A DNA stretch of 64,000 nt. It comes from Blepharisma japonicum (taxonomy: Eukaryota; Ciliophora; Heterotrichea; Heterotrichida; Blepharismidae). Shown here piece by piece: positions 46,315 through 57,350 of the stretch (positions within the stretch are counted from its first letter, which is position 1; each line of letters opens with the position of its first letter). Location of the stretch: assembly GCA_949751835.1 (NCBI GenBank), contig CATKHK010000114.1:59256-123255 (forward strand), given 5' to 3'. Under the pieces are notes generated by a model that was given only the letters and a program-made list of their open reading frames with translations, was not told the DNA's origin and did not search any database. The position numbers were made by a program, and so were the translations under genes.

Positions 46315-46625
46315 ATTAAATAATCAAGCTTAATCTGATATGTTTTGTGAATAAGACTTGAAGAATGGATTTAGAGATTATTGCAATTTGATGGTTATTA
46401 ATATTACATTATATCTTTCTTTATGAAATTACTAGACTATTTCAAAATTTCAGCAGCTTCTTTGATAAAGCGAAAAGCTTTATATTTATTCTTCCCTTTT
46501 AATAATTAACCTTTAATTTAAATTCCTAATTTCAAGAGCTTCACTTCTGAATTTAGGAAAATTACTATTATTATATGAAACCAAATTATTTGAGATTTTA
46601 TCATAATTTTGATATTCGAATCTAT
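46315..46625. other. 311-bp spacer after HAD copy 1
   Basis: AT-rich, with no gene, RNA or repeat visible up to the remnant that begins at 46626. Confidence 0.3.
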
Positions 46626-46937
46626 TTAATTATTTAATGTTTTATTATTTTCTTTTACATTTACATTTTCATCTTTATCTTTGTCTCCCCCTTCTTTTTC
46701 TTCTTCTAGTGATTTAAGAGATTTAATAATGAATTCCTTTGATTTTGAATTATAATTTAAGAGATTGATTCTTTTTCATTAGAGATTTCATCATTACTTC
46801 AACAAAATATTCAAAATGATTAGGCTAATTTTCAACTATTTGTACAAGTTCGCTTACTGCTTTAGGTCTTACATTTGGCAATAATAATCTTGCCTGTATT
46901 AAATTTATGGACAATATTATTTTTAGAGTCTAGTTTA
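46626..46937 (-). pseudogene. remnant of an unknown minus-strand gene
   Basis: Reading the minus strand from about 46937, a coding-like frame (LLLPNVRPKAVSELVQIVEN) meets TAG at 46825-46827, continues in the same frame as PNHFEYFVEVMMKSLMKKN, then needs a one-base shift to reach a charged C-terminus rich in Glu, Lys and Asp that ends at TAA 46626-46628. No start is seen. One stop plus one frameshift within about 300 bp, with otherwise protein-like composition, suggests a decayed 3' fragment. No family recognised. Confidence 0.4.
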
Positions 46938-47154
46938 ATTAAAAATTATAATTTCAGTTCTTTATTTCAATTTAATGATTGGATAAGATCTGAAACTAAA
47001 AGAAGCCATAAAATTAATATATTCATGAATTTAATTTTTAATTTAGGCTATAATTTCATGGTGGATTCGGATAATTTTTGCATTTTCTTCATTCTTTGTT
47101 TCATAAGTCTAAATAATTTTATTTAGATTAAAATATAGATTCTGACCATATATT
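46938..47154. other. spacer upstream of HAD copy 2
   Basis: Short AT-rich spacer. It presumably carries the promoter of HAD copy 2; nothing discrete is visible. Confidence 0.3.
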
Positions 47155-47991
47155 ATGATCGTGGATGAGTTGCAAAGGTTTGACTATTTCTTCTTTGATA
47201 TCGATGGAGTGGTACTCGAAAACTACAAGGACTTGCCAGGATCTGTAGAGCTTATCAACAGACTACAAAGAATAGGGAAAGAAGTTTATTTTATTTCCAA
47301 CAACTGCGAGTACTCTAGAATAAAATTTAAAGAGACATTCGAAAATATAGGAATTTATCCAAAGTTTGAAAACCTTGTAGTTGGAGCTTTTAATTTAGCC
47401 CTCTGGGTCAAGAATAATTACCCAGAGAATACCAAAGTGCTCACTATCAGCCCAAAAGGGGTTGATGAAGAGCTTTCTGGGTTCGGATTTCAAGTTATAA
47501 CAGCAAATTCTCTGATGGAACCTAATATTAATTATTTTCAAACTTCAGCTGACGATGAAATCAAGGTTGTTGCTGTCGCTGATACAGGGGATTTAAATTA
47601 TCATCATATGGCTTATGCATCTAGATGCGTTCAATTGGGTGCACAAATTGCTACTTCAAATTATGATTACACTTGAAGATTAGGAAGGTTTAAACTCCCA
47701 TGCTCAGCTTGTACAGTTGATGCATTATTGGCCTCATCAGGTGCTAAAACCTTTATGAACATTGGGAAGCCGAATCCAGCAGTGCTTAATAACGTTATCC
47801 AAAGAGACAATTTGGAGCGCTCAAAAATAATAATATTTGGAGACACAATGAACACTGATATTCTTTTGTCAAAAAATTGTAATGTAAGCTCTGCCCTTAT
47901 TTTGACAGGAGTTGAAGATTCAGAGTCTTACTTACAATATTCTTATCGGCCTGATTTCGTTTTTAACAATTTACTTGAAACTCTAACTTAA
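47155..47991 (+). CDS. HAD phosphatase, tandem copy 2, 278 aa
   Basis: Close paralogue of the gene at 45472 (most residues identical across the length) but with an intact motif I, FFFDIDGVVLENY: both catalytic Asp residues are present. TGA=Trp is at 47674-47676 in a YTWRLGRFKLPC context shared with copy 1. Motif II FISNNCE, motif III IGKPNP, motif IV IFGDTMNTDIL. The cap (about 85-190) carries SADDEIKVVAVADTGDLNYH. Substrate by family: phosphoglycolate, pyridoxal phosphate or a phosphoprotein; it cannot be told apart here. The two copies end with the same FVFNNLLETLT. A third, decayed copy lies at 49825-50051. Confidence 0.92.
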
Positions 47992-48124
47992 GTATAGAAA
48001 GCTTAATCCCAATTCGATATAAGTTTGCTTAGAAATTTCCTTATTTTAAAATCATAAATGGCCTGCGAAAAACCTATTATTAAAGTCCGAATAGATTTTA
48101 ATGATCTTAATTTATTTATTTCGA

Positions 48125-48775
48125 CTAAACAGCACTCCCTTCACTTCTATTGCTATTCTGGGGATTTGGAATTATATTTCACTCTTCAGATAAATGCTCA
48201 TAATCATTATTTATAAGATATATGCGAAAGTTACAATAAGGAATCCAAACTGTAATTACAATAATAAAAATAGCCATTTCAATCTTTAAGCCTGTCAAAA
48301 GGATAAAAATATTCGTCCATAATATGAGCATGCTCCAGTCCATCAATCGACATCTATAAAAAACTACAAAATCAGTCTGCAAACTACTTCAAGTATGTTC
48401 GCCATATTAAGTAGCGCAAATCTAATACATTGACCATTATCGCAAATAATGAGATCTTTTCGGAAGGTATCTATAGCACTTAATGTGATTCACACCAAAG
48501 CAAAGTCCATAAACACAATGCTTACGTCCAAATAGCCTGTTCTTTCACTGTTAAGATATCAGAAAGTCGTATATTTTATTACTCCATCTTTCTTTATTAG
48601 GCTACCCACAAAAAATTTGTGCAACTTCTAAATAAGGGCTGTAATGGGATATCTTAATTTTGACAAGACTTTATCTCGCTCATTATCTTCATTCAATTTT
48701 ATTTTACCTATTATGTAGCCCCTTTTTATAGATGAGTTTAATAAATAAATTTTTGTCTTATATTTGTTATTAATT
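48125..48775 (-). pseudogene. broken multi-span membrane protein gene
   Basis: The minus strand carries protein-like sequence: a hydrophilic piece (KLNEDNERDKVLSKLRYP), a TAG at 48628-48630, then IKYTTFWYLNSERTGYLDVS and several hydrophobic spans (for example WSMLILWTNIFILLTG and MAIFIIVITVWIPYC), ending at TAG 48125-48127. To join the two halves of the membrane region a 14-nt segment (gtagttttttatag, 48354-48367) must be skipped. It looks like an intron one base too short, since all firm introns here are 15-16 nt. No start codon is visible. The premature stop, the shift and the missing 5' end argue for a pseudogene. Confidence 0.5.
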
Positions 48776-48870
48776 TATGTTTCTTATCTTAAGCTATTTT
48801 TACTTATAGTTTACACTAATTTGGATAGTGAATTAAGCTTATAAATAAAAAAATACAAAATTTTGAAACC

Positions 48871-49608
48871 TTAAATAGCATTATTGCGCTGATCTGAATC
48901 AATATTAATTTTAAAGCTAATATCTGATAAATCAACTGACTGAGATTTCTTTGGCTCCTCTAATTCTGGGTTAGATTTATTATGTAAAGCCTTTACACCA
49001 ATTATAACAAATGAAATCACCACAAATGGAATAAAAATTGCCAAGAATAAACTAAGTTTAGGCCCCTCACTCACACATAAATTCGGTCTCTTGCTATTTG
49101 GCTGTTTACTCATCGAATCCGTACAGTCTTCTCCAAAAGTCGCTTTTGAGATTACCATTCAGCCAAAAAAAGCGATATAATGGCTTACCATTGTGAGAGC
49201 TGAGCAGCAAAATGTGCAGGGAAAACAATTTATATTGAAAATAAAGCATCCAAGAATAATTGCTCAAATAAAAATACATATCATCCCTGCTACTTCAAAA
49301 ACCAAATAAACTGTATATGCAACTGAAAGTTCTTCAAATGTTTTGCAAAAACTGTCAGAAGAGTTATTAGACTTACTACAATAACTTTCTGATAAGGATA
49401 TATAGGAATCTTCTTCAATCTTATCGTATCCATTTGTTACTTTGCTTAAGCTTCCTTCAAATGGTGTTAATAATGATTCAGATTTCACTCATTTTTGGGA
49501 GCAAAGAGTCCCAATCATGAATCCAACTAAAAATAAATGGAGAATCCAAAAAATAGCTCAGAAGACTCGATGATCTAGTTTAAAGACTGTAAGATGCAAA
49601 ATCGCCAT
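48871..49608 (-). CDS. four-span membrane protein, unknown family, 245 aa
   Basis: ATG 49608 to TAA 48871-48873 in one frame with several TGA=Trp codons. Hydrophobic spans: residues about 17-40 (RVFWAIFWILHLFLVGFMIG), about 95-125 (VYLVFEVAGMICIFIWAIIL), about 128-155 (NCFPCTFCCSALTMVSHY) and about 190-212 (LSLFLAIFIPFVVISFVIIG). The first extracellular loop is Ser-rich with Cys residues (YCSK, FCKTF) and the C-tail is acidic. The tetraspan layout with Cys in the large loop resembles claudin/tetraspanin-like proteins, but no CCG motif is present, so I do not assign a family. It neighbours a broken membrane-protein gene on the same strand with no evident similarity. Confidence 0.6.
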
Positions 49609-49824
49609 TTCTAGAATAAAATCATCTTTATACTGCACGCACAGAAGCTAACATTAATTTTTAATTGGAATTAAATAAACCATTAAGAAATAAAATTGCT
49701 AAAAATAATTAAATATTTTTTTAACTTCTTAAATAAAATTTTTTTGGGAGATTAGTTTACCCGAAAAGTAATATTTTGTTCCTGATTTAAAAAGGAGTCA
49801 ATAGAAAATTCAAGATTTATAAGG

Positions 49825-50051
49825 CTTTTATGTACGCTTGAACCCTGCAATTAGAAAATACAATCAAATGGAATAATTTAGAAAGCCAAAATAGTTTTTT
49901 TTTGGTAGACAATGAAGACTGATATTCTCTTAATAAAAATTTAATATAACTTGGCTCTTTTTTGACAGAAATTGAAAATTCAGAGGATTATTTGCTATAT
50001 TATTATCAGTCAGATTATGCGTCCAAAAAGTGGTTTGTAACTCTAATTTAA
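49825..50051 (+). pseudogene. decayed 3' fragment of a HAD phosphatase paralogue
   Basis: This stretch aligns base by base with the 3' end of the HAD copies at 45472 and 47155. Shared runs include aatgaagactgatattct (motif IV region), ttttttgacag followed by gaagattcagag-like sequence, and the final actctaattTAA at 50042-50051. Homology begins near 49825 (cttttatg, matching cctttatgaac). Small indels and stops (for example taatataa near 49943) destroy the frame. It is a third tandem unit, about 1.9 kb downstream of copy 2, of which only the last quarter can be recognised. Confidence 0.75.
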
Positions 50052-50142
50052 ATTTGTCTAAAGCACTATAATTAATAAATATTTGTTTAAGCTCTTATGG
50101 CTCCTGAGAATTAAAACGCTACTACATATTTATATTTGCTTT

Positions 50143-51867
50143 ATGAGTCTTACAGACAGAACTTATTTATCCCCAAAACTTCCTCTTTTAGAAGATCACA
50201 AAAATTCAAAGGAAGCAGAAAAGCTGAACTCTAAAGTTTCTAAAGGAAAATCAGAAAATACTTCGGCGTTTTCAAATTCAAAAGATTTAAAGCGCGCAAA
50301 CTCATTTTCACCTTCATCTAAAAACTCCAATCTACAGTTCTCAAAATCAGCAAGCAAAGTAATATCTAAACAAGCTAATAAAAGCTCAAGTCAGACTCCA
50401 AACCAACTATCAAGAGCAGTCTTAGATAGTATCAAACATAAAAATGAACAGGAATTGGGCCCAGGATTTTACAGATCAGTTACTCCAACTCCTGGTCCTT
50501 GGTTTATATTTGACTCTTCTCCAAGATTTCAATCCCCAAGACAAGACCACCAATTGAGTATTTTAAAAGTAAACCATGTCACTGAAGAAAGAAAAAAGGA
50601 AGCCGAAAGGAGAATAAAAACCTCCCGAGATCTGTCAATGCACATCCCATTAGCAAAAAAGGAACAGTTAAAAGAGAAAGCTCAGAAAGCACTAATCGAA
50701 AGCCAGCTTCATAAACGAGCAAAGGAATTGATTGCTCTTGCAAAGCATGAAGCACAGGAAAATAAACTCCGAGAAAAATTTACCAGATTTGAGCTGAGAC
50801 AAAACAGGAGGGATAATGAAAAAACTATGAGAAGCTGAATAGCATTATTTGTGGTTTTTGCAAATTTAGGAATTTGAAATAAAAACTATCAAAAACATAT
50901 TTCCTATAAGCTTCAGTTACTTTTTCTGACCAAGCTGTTCAAGTCAATGTCTATCGTGGTAGGAAAATTTAGAATAAAATTAAGAAAATTTCGATCTATA
51001 AAAGCATTACTTAAGATTACAAATATACTGATTCCGTTGGTCAGAAAATGAAAAGAAAAACGAAAGAAAAAATTCAATAAAGCCTTAGTTAGCTGAATAG
51101 ATTGATATATGGGTTGCACAACAATGTATGCGACGATGAAAAGCTGAAAGTCCAAGATTATCTATATACAAAGAAAAATAAGGTCTTTAAGCCAAATATA
51201 CACTGCAAGATTGCAAGTTCTTCATCTTCAATGATCAAAACTAGAAAAAATAGGCAAAAAGGCTATAGAAGAGATATCTCCTGCTATTATCAAACCTAAA
51301 ATTCCAGAGCTCATCAAGACATACTATCTAAAACCATTTTTAACAAAAATACTTAAAGAGCATGCAATAAAGGCTATATATTATTATCAGTATATAAAAG
51401 AAAAAGAAGAAAATTTTATTACAGAAAAACATTTAATGCAAATTGAGAGAGCTCTTACAGGCCATAAAATTAATTTCAGGGACATAAAACCTCAAAAGCC
51501 AAAGTTGCTTTTATTCAGCTACAGGTCAGAAATTAAGTCTCTTATAAAGACTGCTATAAATAATAAAAGAAATTGGTACAAAATAACAGGTTTAAATATC
51601 AATGAAAGCCTTATTCATTGGGCTCATAAGCTAAATGATGATGAAAAGCGCAAGAAATCTCAAAAAAAAGTTATAAAAGAAAGGAGGGGTACAAGGCAAC
51701 CAGAAATAATATCTAGACCACGAAGTCTTACAAGATATTACCCAGAAAAATTGAGGTTTGGCGATAAATCACCTGGGAAATTTGATCCTTATCAAGCAGT
51801 AGGTCAAAAGCAACTAGTTACAAATCTCAACTTAAAGGATAAAAGCAATAAGATTTTGCATGATTAG
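50143..51867 (+). CDS. hypothetical basic protein rich in UGA-encoded Trp, 574 aa
   Basis: One continuous frame from ATG 50143 to TAG 51865-51867 when TGA is Trp; about eight TGA codons fall in it, with clusters near 50836-50877 and 51050-51235, so a standard reading shatters it. The start at 50143 (MSLTDRTYLSPKLP) is preferred over the TTG that opens the frame at 50083. Residues 1-110 are Ser/Lys-rich and disordered; GPGFYRSVTPTPGPWFIF (about 100-120) is a distinct Pro/Gly patch. Residues about 140-240 are a charged helix (TEERKKEAERRIK, then REKFTRFELRQNRR), and 240-420 are very basic with scattered aromatic residues. The C-terminus has YYPEKLRFGDKSPGKF. There is no recognised domain; a cytoskeletal or ciliary role would be a guess. 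Confidence 0.65.
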
Positions 51868-52120
51868 TGTTTTGCTTTAAAATGCAGTGATTCAAATCAA
51901 TAGAAACACATCTTGAAATTATTGAATGGAAAAAAATTATTAAATAATTCTTTAATTATTTGATTAGAAGAATCTGAATTAATAGAACCCTAAGGCATTT
52001 TCATGACCTAGGAAATATCTTCTCTAGCCCTTTCGTTACTAAAGCATAATAAAATCGCTATATTTTTATCAACAAAATTTTAATAAGTTCATTTTCATTT
52101 ATCTGAAACTGTCATAATAA

Positions 52121-55100
52121 ATGTTTACAAAAGGATATAGCATCAAATATAACACAGAGACCTCTCTGAATGCTATAAACGATATGACAACCCTAGTGCA
52201 CGCAATCAAGGAATATGCTCCTAAAGAAACAAAACTTCCTTTCAAAGGCAATTCTTTAGCATTATATGATGATGATAACAAATTTATTTTTTGCAGTGTT
52301 GAAGGCCGTGTAGCAGCTTGTGACCGAAACAAAAACGATGAAATTATTTATGATGTCAAGCTTCCTGGAGGTGGGCTTTATGCCTTAAAAGTATTCAAAG
52401 ACGAAAAACATTTTCTGACTGGCGGCAAAGAGGGAGTTATAAGACTGTATACTATAGATGACAAAGAATTCAAGTTTGTAAGGGAGTTTGATGGCCACAT
52501 AGATAAAATCAGTGAAATTATCTTGTCAAATGACGAAACTCACTTATATAGCTGTAGTGATGATCGTACAGTTAAAATCTGGAATATGGAGGATGGATCC
52601 CGAATGGATCTTTATGAGCATGAAGATAAAGTTTTAACCATGGATTTATCACTTGATGGAAGATATTTAGTAACTGGTAGTGCTGACCAAATCATTGTAA
52701 TATATGACTTACAAGAAAAACAAGAAGCTGGATTTATTAAAGACGCAGAGAGTACTGTATGATGTGTGAAATTTAATAAAAAATGCACAAAAATTGCATC
52801 AGGGGATAATCTTGGAGTTGGATATATTCATGAAATTGGCACATGAAATCGTCTTCATTTACTTAAGGGCCACAAAGGTAGGATTTCTTGTATTGAGCTT
52901 ATAAACGATGATAAGCGCTGTGTTACTGCAAGTAACGATACTTCTTTAAGGATTTGGGATTTAGTCAACGACTCTAATCCATTAATACTGCAATGGCATC
53001 AAAAATGAGTAAAAGCAATGCTAATAAGCAGCAACGAATTAAATGTATTTTCAATATCAGAAGACAACAGAATTATAACTTGGAGAATTCCGGATTTTGA
53101 TGAAAATAATCAGGTCAGGCTTACCAATGCTCATTCTCAAGATATTTACAACATTATTTATTCGGAAAAGAGAGGATTATTTTTTACAAACGCAAATGAT
53201 TGTTTAGCTGTTGCCTGGGATTTTAAAACCAAAAAAGTTGTTCATGAATTTAAGCATAAAGATGGGGTCTATGCAAAATGCTTGTCTCATGACGAAAATT
53301 ATTTAATTACTTGTACATCAGGAAATGAAATAATTTACTGGGATCTTGATACTTATACTCAATCTTCTCCAGAAGACCCTAATGAAGCCACAATTAAGTC
53401 AATTATTGCTACAAAAGATGGAAAATATTTAATTACAGGAGACAATATCTGTAGAGTTACTATAAAAAGCATCGGAGCTTTTGGAAAAACTACAGTTTTA
53501 TTCATTTTTCGAAAGCATAAAGCAACTGTTTGGTCTCTTGCAGTAAATTCTAAATCGACAATGCTGTTCTCAGGTGATGAAACTGGAGCAATTTATCAAA
53601 TAAACCTTATTGATGGAAACGAGATTACTAGTTATATTGGACATAGCAATAAAGTCAAATGCCTTTCTGTGTCGAAAAATGATAGCTACTTGATATCTGG
53701 GTCGTGGGATAACACTTATAAGGTCTGAAGTATTTTAAAGAAAACTTTAATAAGAAGCGTAGATATTGGGGATCATGTTAATACGGTTTATTTTACAAAT
53801 GATAATAATTATTTTATGCTGGCTCAAAAAAATAAGCTAATTTCGATATGAAATTTAAGAAACTTTGCATTGATTACTGAAATTAAGTATGATAAAGATT
53901 GTACAGCTTTTTCTTTAACTCCAGATGAAAGATATATTATTGCAGCTGAGCAGTCCAATGTTTATATTTCAAAAAATCCATTAATTGACACTAATTATTG
54001 AATTTATGGCGATAGAGATATATTTGGATTTTTGATATATGTAAAATATATTCTTATGGGCGAGCCACAACCTTATAATGCTGCAATGAATAAATATTTA
54101 ATAGCTCCAGTTATGATGAATATCGTGCATATATACAGCTATTTTAATTTAACAACCCACTTAAAAAAGGCATTAGATGATAATGCACCTTTTTACTCAT
54201 CAAAAAAAAATGTCAGTCCTCTTTCTCTTTGTCTATCAAAGGATTATCCAGATGCAGCTAGTTTGATTCTAAATTGGACCATCACAAATTTGCAAACAAA
54301 TATTTATGCTTCAAAATGCATAGAAGACTCACTTACAACGTTAAATTTCAAAGGTTACCCTATCCTTAGCATACTTTATGAGAATTTTTGGTATAACACA
54401 AAAGACCGCGATTTACCAAAATTTTGCCCAAAATCCACTAAGCTTCCATTGACAATTTCCTCAAGAAGCATCGAGCCCCTATCTGACAACTTTTTTAAAG
54501 AAAATGCCAGTGCATATGAAGGAAAGCCAATTATATATTTTACTTCAACAGTAAGTATAAATATGTCCCCTGGCTCAAAAGAAAGCATTGCTTTTTTAAG
54601 AAGCATATGAAAATGTGACAATCAAGAAATTTTCAGAACAAAATTCATTAAATATTTATTGCATTATAAATGAGCTCAGCTGTGATGGATAAAAGCTATC
54701 GAGTCATTCATATACACTATATACATGGGCTATTTAATTGCTTATACAATTAATTTTCCTGGCTATGGAAGTGAAGCAATACCATTATTTTTAATCAACC
54801 TACTACTTGTAGCAATAGTAATATACAGAGCTTTGACTGGTGGAACAGTGGTATTTGAAAGCGTATGGGAAATTATTGATTTTCTGCGTTTTTTGGTCTT
54901 GATAATTTATATTATATTTATTTGGTCAGACTATTGACAAGACCACAACTCTTATTTATTTACATTACTTATTTTCTTATCATTTGTTCGTGGAATTTCA
55001 TATTTTCGCATATTTGAAGAAACAAGGTATTTGATCAATCTTATTCAAGAAGTTTCATTTGAAATAGGTTCATTTCTTGTGTTGCTGCTATATTCTACTC

Positions 55101-55732
55101 TCTCATTTGGAGTTATTTTTTACACAATTCAAAATGATTCGAGTCTTCATATATCAAATTACATAACTATGGCTTATAGAATCGATCTAAATGATTTTGA
55201 CACAAGCAGTTTCAGCTCGCTTGAATGGGTAATTTTTTGTGCTGCAACTTTAATTAACTCAATCATCATGCTAAATCTATTAATCAGCATCATGGGCGAC
55301 ACATATGACAGAGTTAATGATGGAATTATAATTGCTGATGGAAAAGAGCTGGCCAATTTAATTATTGACTGTGAATTATTATTGATTTGGAAAAGAAATG
55401 AAACGATAAAAAAATATTTGCAGAGCTGTAGAGATGAAAGTGACAAGGCTGAGAATGAATGAGATGGGTCTTTGAGAGAACTTAAAAATAAAGTTGTAAT
55501 TATGAAAAAAATCATTGAAGAGGGAGACAAAATTGCTATGGAGAAGCTGAAAAAGCTGTCTGAAGATATGAAAGCAGTCCAGAATGAGATTGTAGGTAAG
55601 GAAAAAAAATATTTAAAAGAGATCAAAGAAACTATTAATAAAGGATATGAATATGCGAAAGAATTCGATGAGGTATATAATAGATTTTTAAACAACATTG
55701 AAGATTTTAAAAAAGGATGACAAAAAAATTAA
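52121..55732 (+). CDS. WD40-repeat / TRP-like ion channel fusion, 1203 aa
   Basis: A single frame through about a dozen TGA=Trp codons, many at the Trp of WD repeats (for example NTYKVWSI at 53726-53728). Residues about 40-620 are WD40 blades: LYSCSDDRTVKIWNME, CVTASNDTSLRIWDLV, YLISGSWDNTYKVW. About 640-830 is a helical linker. Then six hydrophobic spans (about 855-1080) as in TRP/PKD channels: the span-5/pore/span-6 region contains FEIGSFLVLLLYSTLSFG, SSLEWVIFCAATLINSIIML and LNLLISIMGDTYDRV, the last being the conserved TRP S6 ending. A C-terminal coiled coil (about 1115-1203) could mediate tetramerisation. Cation permeation is expected from the family; gating by whatever the propeller binds is inference. 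The stop is TAA 55730-55732. Confidence 0.85.
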
Positions 55733-56093
55733 ATAAAAATTAATTTATTAAGATTTGATTTATCATGAGATTTTGAAATCAAAAAAATCTATAAAGCGTG
55801 GTAAAAATGAAAAGAAGCTGATCCATTAATAGCTCAGCTAAATTCTTAATCTGCAGAATAAAGGATCATTATAATAGTTATGAATCCATTGAAAAAGTAC
55901 ATTTAATATAGTAATTTGCATTTTTCTAATGGATAGAGGCATGAAGTCTCAATGCATTATAATGATACAATTAGAAAATTCATAGCAATTACTATGCATA
56001 ATAAAGATGGCCAAGCAGAAACCTTCCCTACCCCCTCAAATTTATTTTATTTTAATAATAATTTATTTTCATAACTGACCTTTAAATTAGCAA
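55733..56093. other. 361-bp AT-rich convergent intergenic region
   Basis: It lies between the ends of the WD40-TRP gene and the unknown minus-strand gene. No frame, RNA or repeat is visible. At this length it contrasts with the 10-13 bp convergent gaps in the left part of the window. Confidence 0.35.
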
Positions 56094-56855
56094 TTAATTA
56101 ATATTATTATCATTATTTTCAGGATTTTCTTCCACTCCACAGCTTTGCTCAGTTTTTTTGTCTTCAGCCCTTCGCAAAATTCTTTCAAAACTTTCTACAG
56201 CTCCCTTCGCCGTGTACTTATTAACTGATGTTGCGTTATAAGGGATTTTTGGCTTCTCAACAACAATTGGAGCGTTTTTTCTCTCATTTGGATCCTTTTT
56301 TTCAGCCAGCAAATTAGTTTTTCCTTGTACAAAATTAGAAGTTTCACATTCTTCAACAAATTTTGTCTGCTTGTACACGCTTATTTGGTTTCCAAATGCT
56401 TTGAAAACTTCTCTTTGCTTTCCAATTATCTTTGGAGATGAAGGTGCAATTTCATGTTTTCTCTTTTTTGGCAGAGATTTAGGATTTGCTCTATAATACT
56501 TTGCGTATTCTTGGAGAGGTGATAGATTTTCTGATTCTTCAGATGAAGGTGGATCATTCTCATGATTTTCTGGGTCTTCGTCAGAAATTTCTACTGGTTT
56601 ATTAATTTTTGCTACTTTTTGGTCTTTTATCAAATTTTGCTTATAGGGTTCTTTGGGTCCGATTGGGTTTTCATTATTTTTCTTTAAATCAGCGTTGGTT
56701 TTGAGTTCTTTGAGGCTTAGCTTAGGAAATTTGTAAGGCAATATATTAGGGGAAGAAGAAGATATTGATTGTTTGGTCGGACTTGGAGAAACTGCTAATT
56801 GAGGGCGAATAGATGAAGATTCATAAAGAGGGTCCGGAGAAAAGTAAAATTTCAT
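56094..56855 (-). CDS. hypothetical Ser/Pro/Lys-rich protein, 253 aa
   Basis: One uninterrupted frame from ATG 56855 to TAA 56094-56096. Composition is disordered throughout, with Ser-Pro sites (AVSPSPTKQ, SSSPNILP, APSSPKIIGK) and an acidic middle (EISDEDPENHENDPPSSEE). A basic patch KSLPKKRKHE (about 155) looks like a monopartite nuclear localisation signal. Short helical segments occur near 215-240 (VESFERILRRAEDKK). No domain recognised. Nuclear location is inference from the basic patch alone. Confidence 0.6.
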   Translation of the reverse strand: MKFYFSPDPLYESSSIRPQLAVSPSPTKQSISSSSPNILPYKFPKLSLKELKTNADLKKNNENPIGPKEPYKQNLIKDQKVAKINKPVEISDEDPENHENDPPSSEESENLSPLQEYAKYYRANPKSLPKKRKHEIAPSSPKIIGKQREVFKAFGNQISVYKQTKFVEECETSNFVQGKTNLLAEKKDPNERKNAPIVVEKPKIPYNATSVNKYTAKGAVESFERILRRAEDKKTEQSCGVEENPENNDNNIN

Positions 56856-57350
56856 AGCTCAATTAAATTTTAATGAGCTTATAGAATAATAAGATCTCCA
56901 ATATCCTACCAGGCTTATATTTTTATAATAATATATTAAATTCTCTAGAAAATAGTTAGTTATTTTAATAGCCTATTCTTTTAAAGTGACAAAATAAATG
57001 CAGTTTTGTCTTAACAAAGCCGATTTTTAGCTTTAACAAATAGACGTTCTTACTGCGCATATATCAACTATAAATAATAATCAGCTAAATTTATTTCTAT
57101 AATTTTCAACTAATCGTTAATTTATCTAGCTAAGGCATGAGATAAACACATATCTGCCTAATAAAGTATAGCCTTCAAATTTTAGCTCTTCCATGAAATA
57201 TTAGATCAATCTAAACTATTCTACAAATTTCCAGAAGCACCATTCAAACGTTTTTTATTTATACAATCAGAGCAGTTTGGCCTGTATGTCCTGTAAACGC
57301 TATCGTAATACTCGCGTTATTTCAGTTAAGTTAAAAATGCATATAGTTGC
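56856..57350. other. 495-bp region without an intact gene
   Basis: AT-rich. A short minus-strand open stretch near 57225-57320 (containing YRPNCSDC) may belong to the same decayed material as the remnant starting at 57351, but it is too short to call. Confidence 0.3.

Noticed and set aside
46875-47126. Plus-strand open frame of 83 codons upstream of HAD copy 2
   Set aside because: Low-complexity Asn/Ile/Phe composition and no motif; it partly overlaps a minus-strand remnant.
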